Of a DNA stretch of 64,000 nt, positions 21,788-32,026 are shown piece after piece; the first letter of the stretch is position 1; each line of letters begins with the position of its first letter. The notes below the pieces were generated by a model. It was not told the origin of the DNA and ran no database searches. It worked only from the letters and a program-made list of their open reading frames with translations. Location of the stretch: NCBI GenBank assembly GCA_022539475.1, contig VCMS01000068.1, positions 62,001 through 126,000 of the forward strand, read 5' to 3'. The DNA comes from Gracilaria domingensis. Taxonomy: Eukaryota > Rhodophyta > Florideophyceae > Gracilariales > Gracilariaceae. Both the position numbers and the translations under genes were made by a program.

Positions 21788-24700
21788 TCAGTTGAGGAGA
21801 CTCGGCGTAGGTCCGCCTGTATTTCCTTGACCCTGCAGTCTCATTGAAAGTGGCAAGTTGTTCAAGCTTTGAATTACGTCCTTCAGATCTACTATGGCTT
21901 CCTCAGAAGTATTCCTATCCTCTCGGTACTTGTTACCAAGCTGAAAAATCATTTCCTCGATCGTGCAGCGAACAATTACACGATGAACATACGTCTCCTT
22001 AGTTTGACCAATTCGGTGCACTCTTCCAACAGCTTGAGCCTCGAGCGCAACCTGTAGAGAAGGTTCAACCAGGACAACATGACGTGCTTCTGTAAGATTC
22101 AGGCCTGCACCAGCCCTTCGAAGCGGCAACAGAATAACATTCCGTATTTCTGAACTCTTAAAGATGTCCACCGTTTTCGCAAAAGCTACTGACGACTTTG
22201 ACTGATCGCCATCGCAGAAGGGGATGTTGTTTCTCTCTAAAGCCTTGCGTACTAGATTTAGCACCTCAGACCACTCAGAGAATATGAGAATCTTTTCCTC
22301 GTCGTTCTCGTTCCATATAGATCGCAAAAGGCGGACGATAGCCGTTGTCTTGGCCCCGAACTGCCCCAATACTTCGATCTCCGAGCTATAAAACGAGGAC
22401 GGCTTCTCAACGTGACCATTGTCCATTTCGGGTTTCTTGCCGGCGACACCGAGGGACTCATTCTTCTCCGTTTTTTCCAGTGACTGTATCTCAATATCTT
22501 CCTCTTGATCCGTAGAACCTGAATCGACCCGCCTTCTCTTTCTAGCAGGAGGTTGGGAATTGGATGTGAAGTTAATTTCATCAACAAGACATCTGGTTCG
22601 ACATTGAGGGCAAAGAAGAGAGTTCGCTCGAGACCTGAGATTCTTATTCGTTATCATGCCTAACGCACATTCACAGCAGAAAAGGTGTCCGCACGGAAAC
22701 ATGGCCAAGCTTGAAAACGAATCTGAGCTTCCGAGACAGATAGGACAGGATTTGAAGTTGTCGACGTCATTATTTCTGTGATTGCCAGAGTTAGTGGTAT
22801 CGAAGCCTTTGCTCAAGGATCTCAAGTACACAAGGCGTCCCCTCGTGTTCTGAAAAGCGAGTTCTGCAACACGTTTGTCACTCTTGAATTCCTGGAGCAT
22901 ATGCTCTAGGCGATGACGTGGAATTCGATGACGCAGCTCGAGCTCCGTCAGATGAGCAGGATCGATTTGCGGGTCTAGCACTGACATTCTCATCTGAGCC
23001 ATTTTGACTTCATCGAGTCTCGCCAACAATGATCGCTGGGCCTCAAACATCACTTTGGCATCATTATGTTCTTCTTTCAGGTGACCAAGCCGTGCAAACC
23101 AGTCATTCACTTCTTCCGTCAAACTTTTGTCTTTCTTCTTGCGGACGACTGAAGCCAGGGCAAGAAGAATAACTTCAAGCTCGCCTTGGTAGAAAATCTT
23201 ACTGCTATTCGACTCAAATCGGGACGTATTCGCCCGTGAACGGAATGTACCCTTGACAACGGCATCAGCGTCGATGCCTTCAGACATCCTTTCTCTGTCT
23301 GTATGGTCAGAGGTAAACTCCATTTCGTATTCTTCCAATCGCTCGCGAAGAGAATAAACCTTCCTCTCCACATCTGTGATCAGATTTTCCGACCGACAGT
23401 GACCACATATCGGACCCGTCCCTTGGTCGCGGCAAGCGCTACAAAGTCCAGACTCAGCTATGTCTTCTTCGGTAGGTTCGCGGGCTCCAGGGAGTTCCAA
23501 GAGTTTCTTTCTGAAAACCAGCCTCGCCTCTTGTATTCCTTTCAAACCTTCTGTAATAACCCGCGCAAGAGCATGAATACTATGAAGTCTTGTAGCAAGG
23601 GTTTTGATCTCTGTCGCATCACCGGCTAGAGGTTCGGTAAGACGTTGCACCATCTTATCCACGAAGGCAGGACCTTTATCTTCTTCAATCAGTACTGCCA
23701 ATGCTATCTCCCACCATTGAACCTTCATGGATCTCTGTTTACGTTGCCGCTCTTCTCCTTGATTTGCTGCACCGGCTTCGGAAACATGATCATTGGGCGA
23801 TTCCTCCTCCTCAGCCGATTCTCCATCACTGGCAGGTTCCCTATCATCAGGAGTCTGGCTTGTCTCGTCTGGAATAAGTGGAGTTCTGCCAAGCTTTGAA
23901 AATTTGGCCTCGTACGTCGCCAAAGCTATTTGTAGGTTCAATTGAGCTTCTGCTACATATTTTTCCTTTAAGTCATTCACATCCTTCGACAAATTCGCAT
24001 CCCGAAGAGATTCACCAACCCTGTTTAGTGTCTCCAACGCTTCAGAGTCTGCAGATGACGGGTTCTTTAATCTTCGAAGGTCTTGACGGAAGCTCTTGAC
24101 AGATTGCAAAGCATCATTGAGATTGAACTTGACGTGCATGACTTGAATGTCATCCATTTTCAGAATGTCCTTGTTGTACTCTGCAAGGCGAAGAACGTTA
24201 CGATACAAGTCCACGGCCATGACTAGGTGAACCACGTTTCGATTTCGGGCAGCGCGGGTGGAGAATATAAGCAATGACATTCCGGCCTGACCATTCATAC
24301 TTGCAACCAAATTGCGAAACTCTTCTTCACAATCAACCTGACATTTCATGAGCAATGACTGCAACACTTCTCCCAGTTCCAAGGGGCTTTCAGCCCTTCG
24401 TTCTGCTTTCTGGACTGAGGTCTCATCACGAAGCCTCTTGCCACCATTCGCTTTAACAACAAGTTTTCGTCCCGAAGCCCCGATTCGAGGGTGGCAACAA
24501 GCTTGCCGAAGCATTTGTAGGAGGACATTCGATGCAGCACCTGTTCTTTGGGATTGAACAACTTGTTGAACGTATTCTTGCAGCATGTTGTAATGGTATT
24601 TTTCCACAGGACCCAGTAGAGTGTGGATAACTTCAAAATGGCGTCTAGGTATGTTCAGCTCTGTGACCTGTACGTCGTAGTGTCTGGTGCGCCACATGAC

Positions 24701-26665
24701 GCTGCGAAGAATGCGGGAAACTCTATTTTGATCTTCTTCATAGACGGACGGAGCGAACAGTGAAGACCAGCTCATGTCCTCCTCAGAATCCTCAAGCCGC
24801 AGCAGACGAAACATGGGAACGACATCATGCAGATCCGTAGACATTGGTGTTCCCGTAACACACCACTTGTGTGTTGCTCTCAGGAACGATGCCATTTCGG
24901 CAACCTGTGAAAAGCTGTTCGCACCCGCGCCAAGCATCTGAGACTCGTCCAGGGCGATTCGATGCCAGTGCACGCCAAGGAGTGGGACGGGAAGTGGAAA
25001 GTACTTTCTTTCGTATCGGCGAGACGTACGTGGCTTGCGGATACAGTTGACAAAATTGACATCAGCTCTCAACGCCTCGTACGTGGTAAGCACCACGTCT
25101 GCGTTTTGCAAAACGCGCTGCGGAATGTACCCGCTCGCGCGAAGCCCTTGGAAGACGATGATGTTAAGGGCGTCTCGGACGTGCTTCTCAATCTCTGTCT
25201 TCCATTGCAAGAGTAGAGCAGAAGGGATCACGATCAAAGTTGCCTTTGAGTTTGGAATTTGTTCTCTTGGAACGTCTTGCTTTGATATGGAGTACATGCG
25301 ACGTATGCAAATGGGACATACGTAACCGCCAGGTGCTAAGTGGCCGTGGGTTATGCACGCTTTATGCGCACTGCGACCGCAATCGACGCATTGCGGAGCA
25401 CGGGTTTCTCTAGCGTCCGTATCTGTATCATGTTCACAGTAGGAACACACATGGCGTTCCGCAGCAGTGACTCGCCGGTTGACGCGGACCTCAGACGCGT
25501 CCCTCTTGTTACAGAGGACCAGCTGCATAAGTTCCACAGTTTTACCGAGACCCATTTCATCGCACAGGAGACCACCTGTGCCTCTGGTTGGCAGTCGTTC
25601 TCTCGGGTCGTTGCTCGGGCCTAGACAAATGGCGCCTTCAAACAAGTCGAAAACGACATGCGGCTCTACGGTGATGCGCTTGTGCGCGGTGGACTCGCAG
25701 AAAAAGCGGTCGTCGGAGAGTTGTTCCGCCAGTTGCCAAACAAGGAAACGCTGAGATGGGGGCGGACAAAGTTCCCTCGTCAACATCCAAGCGACGGCGC
25801 GCTGTTGATATGGTCGTAAGGACACATTTAAGGCGGTGGTTTGGCACACCCGCTCCAGAAAGGGGGCGTAGTGGCGCTTGTCTGTGTCTGTGACGGTACG
25901 TCGGATTGTCTCAAAAACCCAGGGCTTGGGGTATGAAGCCGCAACGGGGGCGACGCGAGCGCCGGCGTGTGCATGGGCAATCCATCTCGCCAGACGGAGG
26001 GTGGCGGCAGCCAAAGCGGTTTCGGCGAGGGTGGGTTGAGTAGGCGGATGAAACCATATTTGCAACGAATGGCTCTCGGCAACAAAGTGCAGAGACACAT
26101 AGCCGGCGCGCACGAGAGACACGAGGGCGAGCGGAGTGGAAAACGCGTGCATGTTGACGTTGTAGAGGAGGAAATGGTTTTGAGGGGCGGAAGGCAGGCA
26201 AATGGCCACAGTCAACAAGGCGTCGTTGGGGCGATTCGGCGGCAGGGTTGGGGTGTCCGGGCGTTGGGTATACTTGTGCGACGGCGGTCGAGAAAAGATG
26301 TTTCCAGAGGGCCCAAAGGTGCGATAGGGTTCATGATGGCAGGCAAGCACGACGGGGGCGTCGACGGCCTGGAAGCGATGGCGATCAAGTTGGTCGGTGC
26401 TGAGGTTGAGAAAGTGGCGGATGCAGTCGTGTTCAAGCGTGATGGCGTGGTGGCGCCGAAGCTCGAGCTGGTACAAGAGGGCGACGCAGGCGAGGCGGGC
26501 GGGCGGCAAGGCGCCGTCGGCGCGCTGGAAGCCGGCCGAGGGCGGCGGGTGGTACTCCTCCTTGTTGTTCTGCAGGCGACGCGGGGTGGAGGCGTAGAGG
26601 CGCCTCGGCGCGCCGGGCGCAAAGTGGCGGCGGCGCCGCAGCGGCAGAGGCTTGGAGCGCGGCAT
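21788..26665 (-). CDS. SHPRH: SHPRH-type SNF2 translocase with PHD and RING fingers
   Basis: A 1625-residue protein. The SNF2 motif I (CDEMGLGKT) is near residue 365. A PHD finger is inserted right after it at about 407-451 (CSYCEH, CVDCGRSAHKACITHG, CPIC). Motif II is DESQ near 570. A C3HC4 RING lies at about 1305-1358 (CPICLGS, CGHLFCCECALG, CPQC), and the C-terminal helicase lobe at about 1458-1578 contains VGRVHRIGQTKETYVHRV. PHD inside lobe 1 and RING between the lobes define SHPRH, a chromatin remodeller and ubiquitin ligase for PCNA in damage tolerance. The start is the ATG at 26665; upstream frame opens only with GTG. No intron is evident despite the length. It is divergent from the F-box gene with 141 bp between starts. 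Confidence 0.93.
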   Translation of the reverse strand: MPRSKPLPLRRRRHFAPGAPRRLYASTPRRLQNNKEEYHPPPSAGFQRADGALPPARLACVALLYQLELRRHHAITLEHDCIRHFLNLSTDQLDRHRFQAVDAPVVLACHHEPYRTFGPSGNIFSRPPSHKYTQRPDTPTLPPNRPNDALLTVAICLPSAPQNHFLLYNVNMHAFSTPLALVSLVRAGYVSLHFVAESHSLQIWFHPPTQPTLAETALAAATLRLARWIAHAHAGARVAPVAASYPKPWVFETIRRTVTDTDKRHYAPFLERVCQTTALNVSLRPYQQRAVAWMLTRELCPPPSQRFLVWQLAEQLSDDRFFCESTAHKRITVEPHVVFDLFEGAICLGPSNDPRERLPTRGTGGLLCDEMGLGKTVELMQLVLCNKRDASEVRVNRRVTAAERHVCSYCEHDTDTDARETRAPQCVDCGRSAHKACITHGHLAPGGYVCPICIRRMYSISKQDVPREQIPNSKATLIVIPSALLLQWKTEIEKHVRDALNIIVFQGLRASGYIPQRVLQNADVVLTTYEALRADVNFVNCIRKPRTSRRYERKYFPLPVPLLGVHWHRIALDESQMLGAGANSFSQVAEMASFLRATHKWCVTGTPMSTDLHDVVPMFRLLRLEDSEEDMSWSSLFAPSVYEEDQNRVSRILRSVMWRTRHYDVQVTELNIPRRHFEVIHTLLGPVEKYHYNMLQEYVQQVVQSQRTGAASNVLLQMLRQACCHPRIGASGRKLVVKANGGKRLRDETSVQKAERRAESPLELGEVLQSLLMKCQVDCEEEFRNLVASMNGQAGMSLLIFSTRAARNRNVVHLVMAVDLYRNVLRLAEYNKDILKMDDIQVMHVKFNLNDALQSVKSFRQDLRRLKNPSSADSEALETLNRVGESLRDANLSKDVNDLKEKYVAEAQLNLQIALATYEAKFSKLGRTPLIPDETSQTPDDREPASDGESAEEEESPNDHVSEAGAANQGEERQRKQRSMKVQWWEIALAVLIEEDKGPAFVDKMVQRLTEPLAGDATEIKTLATRLHSIHALARVITEGLKGIQEARLVFRKKLLELPGAREPTEEDIAESGLCSACRDQGTGPICGHCRSENLITDVERKVYSLRERLEEYEMEFTSDHTDRERMSEGIDADAVVKGTFRSRANTSRFESNSSKIFYQGELEVILLALASVVRKKKDKSLTEEVNDWFARLGHLKEEHNDAKVMFEAQRSLLARLDEVKMAQMRMSVLDPQIDPAHLTELELRHRIPRHRLEHMLQEFKSDKRVAELAFQNTRGRLVYLRSLSKGFDTTNSGNHRNNDVDNFKSCPICLGSSDSFSSLAMFPCGHLFCCECALGMITNKNLRSRANSLLCPQCRTRCLVDEINFTSNSQPPARKRRRVDSGSTDQEEDIEIQSLEKTEKNESLGVAGKKPEMDNGHVEKPSSFYSSEIEVLGQFGAKTTAIVRLLRSIWNENDEEKILIFSEWSEVLNLVRKALERNNIPFCDGDQSKSSVAFAKTVDIFKSSEIRNVILLPLRRAGAGLNLTEARHVVLVEPSLQVALEAQAVGRVHRIGQTKETYVHRVIVRCTIEEMIFQLGNKYREDRNTSEEAIVDLKDVIQSLNNLPLSMRLQGQGNTGGPTPSLLN

Positions 26666-26806
26666 GGTGCGCGGCCGCACGGCGGGCGCAGCGGTGCGGC
26701 GGGGGAAGCGCGGCGGCGGAAGTGCGGCGGCGGCCAGCGGCGGCGCTTTTAAAGGCGCGAAAAGCGCGGAGCCGTGACGTACCGAAGCGCGCCGAGCGGC
26801 GCGGCC
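26666..26806. promoter_or_regulatory. Short bidirectional promoter, SHPRH / F-box
   Basis: Only 141 bp of GC-rich DNA separate two divergent ATGs, so both promoters must share or overlap this space or extend into the coding regions. Confidence 0.55.
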
Positions 26807-27758
26807 ATGTCGCTGCTGACGCTGCCGGACGAGGCGCTGCGCGAGGTGGTGCGCCACCTGCGGCGCGCCGACCGCAACGCGCTGCGGCTGGCGCTCCCGG
26901 CGCTGGCGCGCTTCCTGCGCACGTGCAACGTAGCGCTGTGGCGGCAGCTGTACGCGGCGCGCTTCGCGGCGCGCGCGTCGCAGCCGGCGCTGCGGCGCGC
27001 CGACGCGCGGCGGCGGTGCGAGCTGCACGACGTGGCCGACCACTACCTCATCCGCCGCGCGCTGCCCGCGCTGGCGCTGCCCGTGGCCGACGCCGCCGCG
27101 CCGCGCCGCGCGCCGCGCCGCCGCGGCTGCTGCACGCCGCGGCGCAGCGCCGGCTGGTGGTGGCGCACCACCGCCGCCTCACCGCCGTGCGCACGCGCGG
27201 CTGGCGCGCGGCGCTGGACGTGCGGCTGCCGGCGCGCGCCGCGTGCCTGCACGCGGACGAGCGCGCCGTGGCGGTGGGGCTGCACGACGGCGGCGTGTTT
27301 GTGGCGACGGCGGAGGGCGCCGCGCGCACCGTCAAGGCGCACGCGCGCGCCGTCAGCTGCGTGCGGCTGCACCCGACGCTGCTCATCTCCGCGTCGCACG
27401 ACGCGACGGTGCGGCTGCGCCGGCGCGACTCGCGCCGCGCGCTGGGCGTGCTGCGCGGCCACGGCTCGAGCGTGCGCGCGCTGCACCTGCTGGGCGAGCG
27501 CGAGCTGCTGACGGCCGGCGACGGCGCCGACCGGCGCGTCAAGCTGTGCGACCTGGAGCGGCAGCGCTGCGTGTCGACGGCGCGGCTGCCCGCCGCGCCG
27601 CCGTCGCGCACGTGGCGCGCGTCGCCGGGCGGCTGGTGGTCGCCGGCGACGACGGCGCCGTGCTGGTGGCCGACGCCGCGCGCGCCGACGTCGACTGGCA
27701 CGCGGCGCGGCGCGCGCTGCACGACGAGTGCGGCGGCGGCGGCGGCGGCGGCGGCTGA
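26807..27758 (+). CDS. F-box/WD40 protein, coding frame changes twice
   Basis: From the ATG at 26807 the first frame encodes an F-box (SLLTLPDEALREVVRHLRR..ALPALARFLRTCNVALWRQLY). WD40-like repeats continue in a second frame from about 27130 (VKAHARAVSCVRLHPTLLISASHDATVRL, then LRGHGSSVRALHLLGERELLTAGDGADRRVKL). The last repeat is in the third frame from about 27600 (AHVARVAGRLVVAGDDGAVLVAD) and ends with a poly-Gly tail and stop at 27758. Such proteins are substrate adaptors of SCF ubiquitin ligases. The first switch could be a 65-nt GT-AG intron (27083-27147) though its sites are weak; the second has no AG to serve as acceptor. Both fall in simple GC repeats, so base-call errors, a decayed gene or unusual splicing are all possible. 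Confidence 0.6.
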
Positions 27759-28418
27759 CGCTCAGCGAGTGCCAAGCACGCTCTTGATGCGGGCGAGTTC
27801 GCACGCTGCGCACCCGGCTGTCGCATATCGCTTCGACTCCCGCCTACAGCCCACTCTGGGCCAAGGCCGACAGGAGTCGATAACGCCCGAGGACCTTAAC
27901 GATAACCCAGTACTGGGAATCGGTCCCCAGGGTACTAAAGTAGCTAGGAACTCCAGCATCAGTGAAGGGGTCTCCTCATGATTTTGAATACATGACTTCC
28001 TAACCTTGCAAACCGCATCCTTGCTGCATACCGCAGACCAAAAGTAGACCATCAGCGGCGGCGCGCGCCGCGCGCTGTGGAGCAGGGTTTGGCGCGATAA
28101 TATCTGAGCGCGCGCGCGCCAATCGGCGCGCGCCGCGCCGCTTCGCGCGCGACGCTTGCGCAAAGATCGCGCGCCGCGCCGCGCCCGCGCCGCGCCCGCG
28201 CCGCGCCCGCGCCGCTGCCGCTCCCCGCCGCGCCTCGCGCGCTGCCACCCAATCTCCGCGCACCTGCGCGCCGCGCGCCCCCCGCCCCCGAATCGTCGTT
28301 TATCAGCGCTGCCGCCCCCCGCCGGCAGCAGCGCGCCCCCCACCCCCGTCCCCACCCCCACCCCCCACCCCCCTTCCCGCCTCGTCGTCGTCGTCTGTTC
28401 GTTTGTTGCAAGAGCACC
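27759..28418. promoter_or_regulatory. Region between F-box/WD40 and LHC genes
   Basis: The first 220 bp are of balanced composition and contain short inverted repeats (CGACTCC..GGAGTCG, CCCAGTACTGGG) and a 60-codon minus-strand ORF with no known match. The rest (28050-28300) is an extreme GC island, then a C-rich leader (28310-28375) ahead of the LHC start. Confidence 0.4.
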
Positions 28419-29152
28419 ATGGCGTTCGTGTCCTCTTTCGCGCTTCCGGCCTCGCAGTCGCTCACGCGCTCCGCGCTGTGCGGCGCGCCGCTCTCGGCCG
28501 CGCCGGTCGCGCCGCGCGCCGCGCTGCGCATGGGCGAGATGTCCGCCTCCGTGCCGTTTCTGCCCAAGCCGGCCAACATCCCGGAGGACACGCCGGGCTA
28601 CGCCGGCTTCGACCCCATCGGCTTCTCCAACGTCTTCAACTTCAAGTTCTTGCAAGAAGCCGAAATCAAGCATTGTAAGTTGAGCCCCGCGCGCGCCGCC
28701 CGCCACGCGCTTGTTCGTTCGCTGACCTCCTCCCCGCGCCGTCTGCGACAGCCCGCGTCTGCATGCTCGCCGTCATCGGCATCCTGGTCGCCGAGTTCTA
28801 CACCTTCCCGTGGTACTCGGACGCCCCCAAGCTGGCGGCCGGCATCCACGCCTGGGGCGTCAAGCAGGGCTGCATGAACCAGCTCCTGCTGTGGACCTCC
28901 TTCTGGGAGATCATCGTCGGAACCCCCGCCCTCGTGCAGATGGTTTCGCTCGGTTCGCCGCGCCAGCCCGGCGAGTATGCGTTTGATCCCCTTGGACTGG
29001 GCAAGACCGACGCCGCCTTCAAGAGGTTCCAGAACGCCGAGCTTGTCAACGGCCGCCTGGCCATGATTGCCATTGGCGGCTTCTTGCATCAAGAGTTCCT
29101 TACCGGTATGACCCCGGTGCAGCAACTCTTGGCTGGAAAGTTTTTGCCCTAA
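28419..29152 (+). CDS. Red-algal light-harvesting chlorophyll-binding protein
   Basis: Two exons, 28419-28674 and 28752-29152, give 218 residues. The join restores EAEIKHSRVCMLAVIG, the first LHC helix with its ion-paired chlorophyll ligands (E and R). A middle helix (SFWEIIVGTPALVQM) and a third helix ENGR-like signature, NAELVNGRLAMIAIGG, follow. The residues before helix 1 are GFDPIGFS, as in LHC proteins of the red lineage. In red algae these proteins form the antenna of photosystem I. Residues 1-35 are rich in Ala, Ser and Arg and start MAFVSSF, fitting a red-algal plastid transit peptide with its conserved Phe; there is no ER signal, which argues against a secondary plastid. The intron is 77 nt, GTAAGT...GACAG. 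Confidence 0.95.
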
Positions 29153-29645
29153 GACGTGTTTAACGTGTTTTTTGTCCGTTTGTAACAGTTGCTCCCGTCC
29201 TTGCGCCACTGGTGCCCTTCGTAACGCATTAGTGTTGTAAATTCAGAGACGCCGTTTCCCTTGCCACCCAGTATTCCCCCCCACTGGTGACATCACCCAG
29301 CGTTTTTCGACTGCCGTGCCGAGTCGGAGCTAGTAGCCTTCTACCACTTCCGACTGCAATGTTCTTGCAATAGGTGGCGGAGCTGTCCAGTGCGGACAGT
29401 CGTCGCGTACTGTTGACAAGCCACTGCCAACAAAAGTGCTCTGCTTTTCTATACGTCGTTCTACCGTTTCCACGTCGCGGCCAACAAGTAGTAAGTGGCA
29501 AGAGTAGGGTGACCGAAAACCAATCTAGTGCAACTACCTTTCATGCCAAACAAAATGTGGGCGCGTTGGGTATACAGTGAACAAACGATTTCACCGAGGA
29601 ATGAACGAAACAGACCTCAAGTTCAGGGAATCGAAGATACCCATG

Positions 29646-29700
29646 GGTGAGAGAGCGCTTCTTTCAACCGAAGCGTTCCGCATCAACTTGTAGCCAGGCT
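29646..29700 (+). mobile_element. LINE 3' fragment with intact stem-loop
   Basis: GTGAGAGAGCGCTTCTTTCAACCGAAGCGTTC encodes the family peptide VRERFFQPKRS in one frame and folds into a 9-bp stem with one G-U wobble. Sequence on both sides has diverged from other copies. Confidence 0.55.
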
Positions 29701-30709
29701 CTCTCTGAAAAGCTCAATGTACGTGTACAGAGAAGGCAGCATGCATCTTGGGCACAAAATAGTATGTTGTTCTTTCAAATCCACGGTGAGGGAGAATGAA
29801 AGAGTTTTGGATGTTTCTCGCAGCGAGGCAGAATGCTGGGTAGAGGGGCATCATGCAGATAATATTGGTGGTCGGGCCGTACGTTGAGAGCTCTGCGAAG
29901 CAATTGATGACGAGCATAGTGCGGTCGTTCAGCAAACTTCTACTGTGGAGGGCCTTACTTGGAGAGAGGGCCTGCCAACCGTGAGAGGGTGTCTTGATGT
30001 GATGTAATGACAATGGAATGCTTCCGACTGGTTAGCGTATTTACTTCGAATGTGGTACTCTACGAGAGCAGTGTTATCTGCTTTTGTCCCTTGGCTTGTG
30101 ACCACCGACGCCTCGCAAAAAAGACATTTTCATTACCCCAGGTTTCCAAGTTAGAATGGAACAAGTACAGTACATGTTCCCGAGACAGGCCGTGAGGTTT
30201 AGGTAAGAGTAAACCAGGAGGTCTAAATCGATTCGATCTGTCCTGCCTTACTCCTTCTGACAAAACACGAGTCACAACTCAGATCTCCACCGTAGGCCTT
30301 CTCCCCGGCCGTAGACGAGAACCTTGGACAACGCATACACTATATCCAATGTGCAATACCGTGTAAACCGCAAAACCACCCAGTCATGCAAGCGAAGAGA
30401 GGCAGTCCGCGATGCGTCTTCGCTGCGCACATCCCAAACTTGAACCGTCAATGCATTTGCCCCGATACAACTCGGCTGCGGTTTGCGCTCACTGCCACTC
30501 GCTACATCTACGCCTGCAAGAGCCGAGAGGCTGTCCCAAGGCCTCTCGACACTCGTTCCAAACTCGTGTATGCTGTAGAACATAACATTGTAAACACAAC
30601 GCGAGTATGATCTGCATACAAAACGCGCTGGATGCCCCGAAGAGAACTAGCACCCTCCTACGAAGAGGGTCTTTGTTACGGCAGAGAGTTGAAGGGGGCT
30701 GGGCGTGCA

Positions 30710-30758
30710 TCATTCATGCCGAATGATGGGCATGATGCCCATCGTTCGGCTTGAATGA
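30710..30758. repeat. 24-bp imperfect hairpin
   Basis: TCATTCATGCCGAATGATGG and onward to 30733 pairs with 30735-30758 with about two mismatches. The innermost part GATGGGCATGATGCCCATC is perfect. Confidence 0.7.
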
Positions 30759-31519
30759 CGGACAAGAGCGCTAATAACAGCGGAGTGCTGCAAATGCGCA
30801 GCGAATCGGGGCTTTATTTAGCTCTTGGCCTGCCCCCTTCGGCCCCACACAGCTTAACGGGACCCGCTTGATCTCTAATGGCCTGATAACTTGTCTAGTT
30901 TTCCGGCACAGTAACTGTTGTCAAACTCCGCTTGTTTGTGCCTGTTTCTGAAACGAGCTTCTTTGACAAACTATTGGAAAGTAAGGGTGCAATTTCTAAG
31001 AACCGCAGACGCCTCGCAGACGTTCTTGTTGACAAACGTTGGGTGCCAAAAGCCTTGTGGTTATAACTAGACGAGATGTGATGCTTTCAGTCCTGACATG
31101 GGCGGATCTCGTTCAAGAGAAGAGTGTGTTGTGTAAGGAAATGCAGCAAAAGACGAGACCCAACATCATCAAACGAACGAATGAGTGGCATTTATGTGTA
31201 GAGGTGAGCTAGATACTATATGAGCGCTGCACTGGCCACTTGCACTAGGGGTTCGGAATCCTACCATGGCGCTTCCGCACGGGAGCACTTTGTGAGGGCT
31301 CCACGTACCGACGATACCTTTGTACATCAACACCCATCGAAACGGATTTGCCTCACGCTTGAAACAAGCTTCATCCATCAGCGTTTGTCTCTGGTTGCGA
31401 AGCAGAAGAGAGAGGGCGTAGATATTTTGATCTGAGAGAGCATCCTTACAAGGAATGGAACAGGCTTGATTCTACATTCACTTTCGGCGCGTTTGATTGA
31501 TATACGTCCTTCGAGCTTT

Positions 31520-32026
31520 CTAATTGTCTCCATCTGCTGGGAAAAATCCCCATTGCACGTTCGGTCTGCGTCTCGCTATTATAGCTTGTAGCTCCGGGTG
31601 CCGAGCACGAAACAACCGTACCCATTTGTTTGATGGAACGCCATTGACAAACCCCTTTCGCCCATCACTCACAATATCAGCCACGGCAGATTTGACCGTA
31701 TCATTCGTAACTTCAAAGTTGTATGCCCGAGCTTTAATGAGCCTTTCAACAAGTAACAGCTCTTCCTCATCGCTCAAGATGCGTTTCCTTCCGCGAGCAA
31801 TGTTGTGTTCACTATCGTCATAACTTCTTCCTTCACGTATGGCCTTGTCCATGTTCTGTCTGATTCTTCCCACGGTTCCGCGGGAGAGGTTTGACTGCGT
31901 GGCAGTAGTTCGTATGGATTCGCCGTTTTGCAGCAGCTGGATGGCTAGATTGCGCTTCTGTTTGGTTTGCTGCTGGCGGGTTGTCGACTTTGTAATGCGT
32001 GCTGCTTCCTTCGAATTGGTTGCCAT
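31520..32026 (-). CDS. Pogo/Tigger-type (CENP-B-like) DNA-binding protein without DDE domain
   Basis: A 168-residue ORF from a clear ATG. The N-terminal half has a helix-turn-helix of the psq/Pogo kind (KRNLAIQLLQNGESIRTTATQSNLSRGTVGRIRQ). The second half matches a CENP-B/Tc5 DNA-binding domain (SDEEELLLVERLIKARAYNF, then GVPSNKWVRLFRARHPEL). In complete Pogo-like transposases a DDE catalytic domain of some 200 residues follows; here a stop comes just after, and reading on shows more stops. It is either the surviving front of a dead DNA transposon or a domesticated DNA-binding protein. The frame is undamaged across both domains, which keeps domestication open. No terminal inverted repeats were found. 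Confidence 0.7.
   Translation of the reverse strand: MATNSKEAARITKSTTRQQQTKQKRNLAIQLLQNGESIRTTATQSNLSRGTVGRIRQNMDKAIREGRSYDDSEHNIARGRKRILSDEEELLLVERLIKARAYNFEVTNDTVKSAVADIVSDGRKGFVNGVPSNKWVRLFRARHPELQAIIARRRPNVQWGFFPADGDN

Larger units (their letters stand above)
29153..31519. other. Gene-poor region with LINE scrap and hairpin
   Basis: No ORF over about 105 codons and no recognisable motif. It holds a LINE 3' scrap at about 29646-29700 and a strong hairpin at 30710-30758. CGAACGAATGA with a nearby TTTATG (about 31173-31197) resembles the starts of repeats near 3618 and 40878. Confidence 0.5.

Noticed and set aside
26666-27043. N-terminal extension of the SHPRH frame across the F-box gene
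   Set aside because: It opens with GTG and runs antisense through the F-box coding region; the ATG at 26665 fits better.
31169-31450. Minus-strand text MDEACFKREANPF thought to be a DDE-transposase piece following the Pogo domains
   Set aside because: No other transposase motif nearby and the similarity to MDETGF is too short to mean anything.
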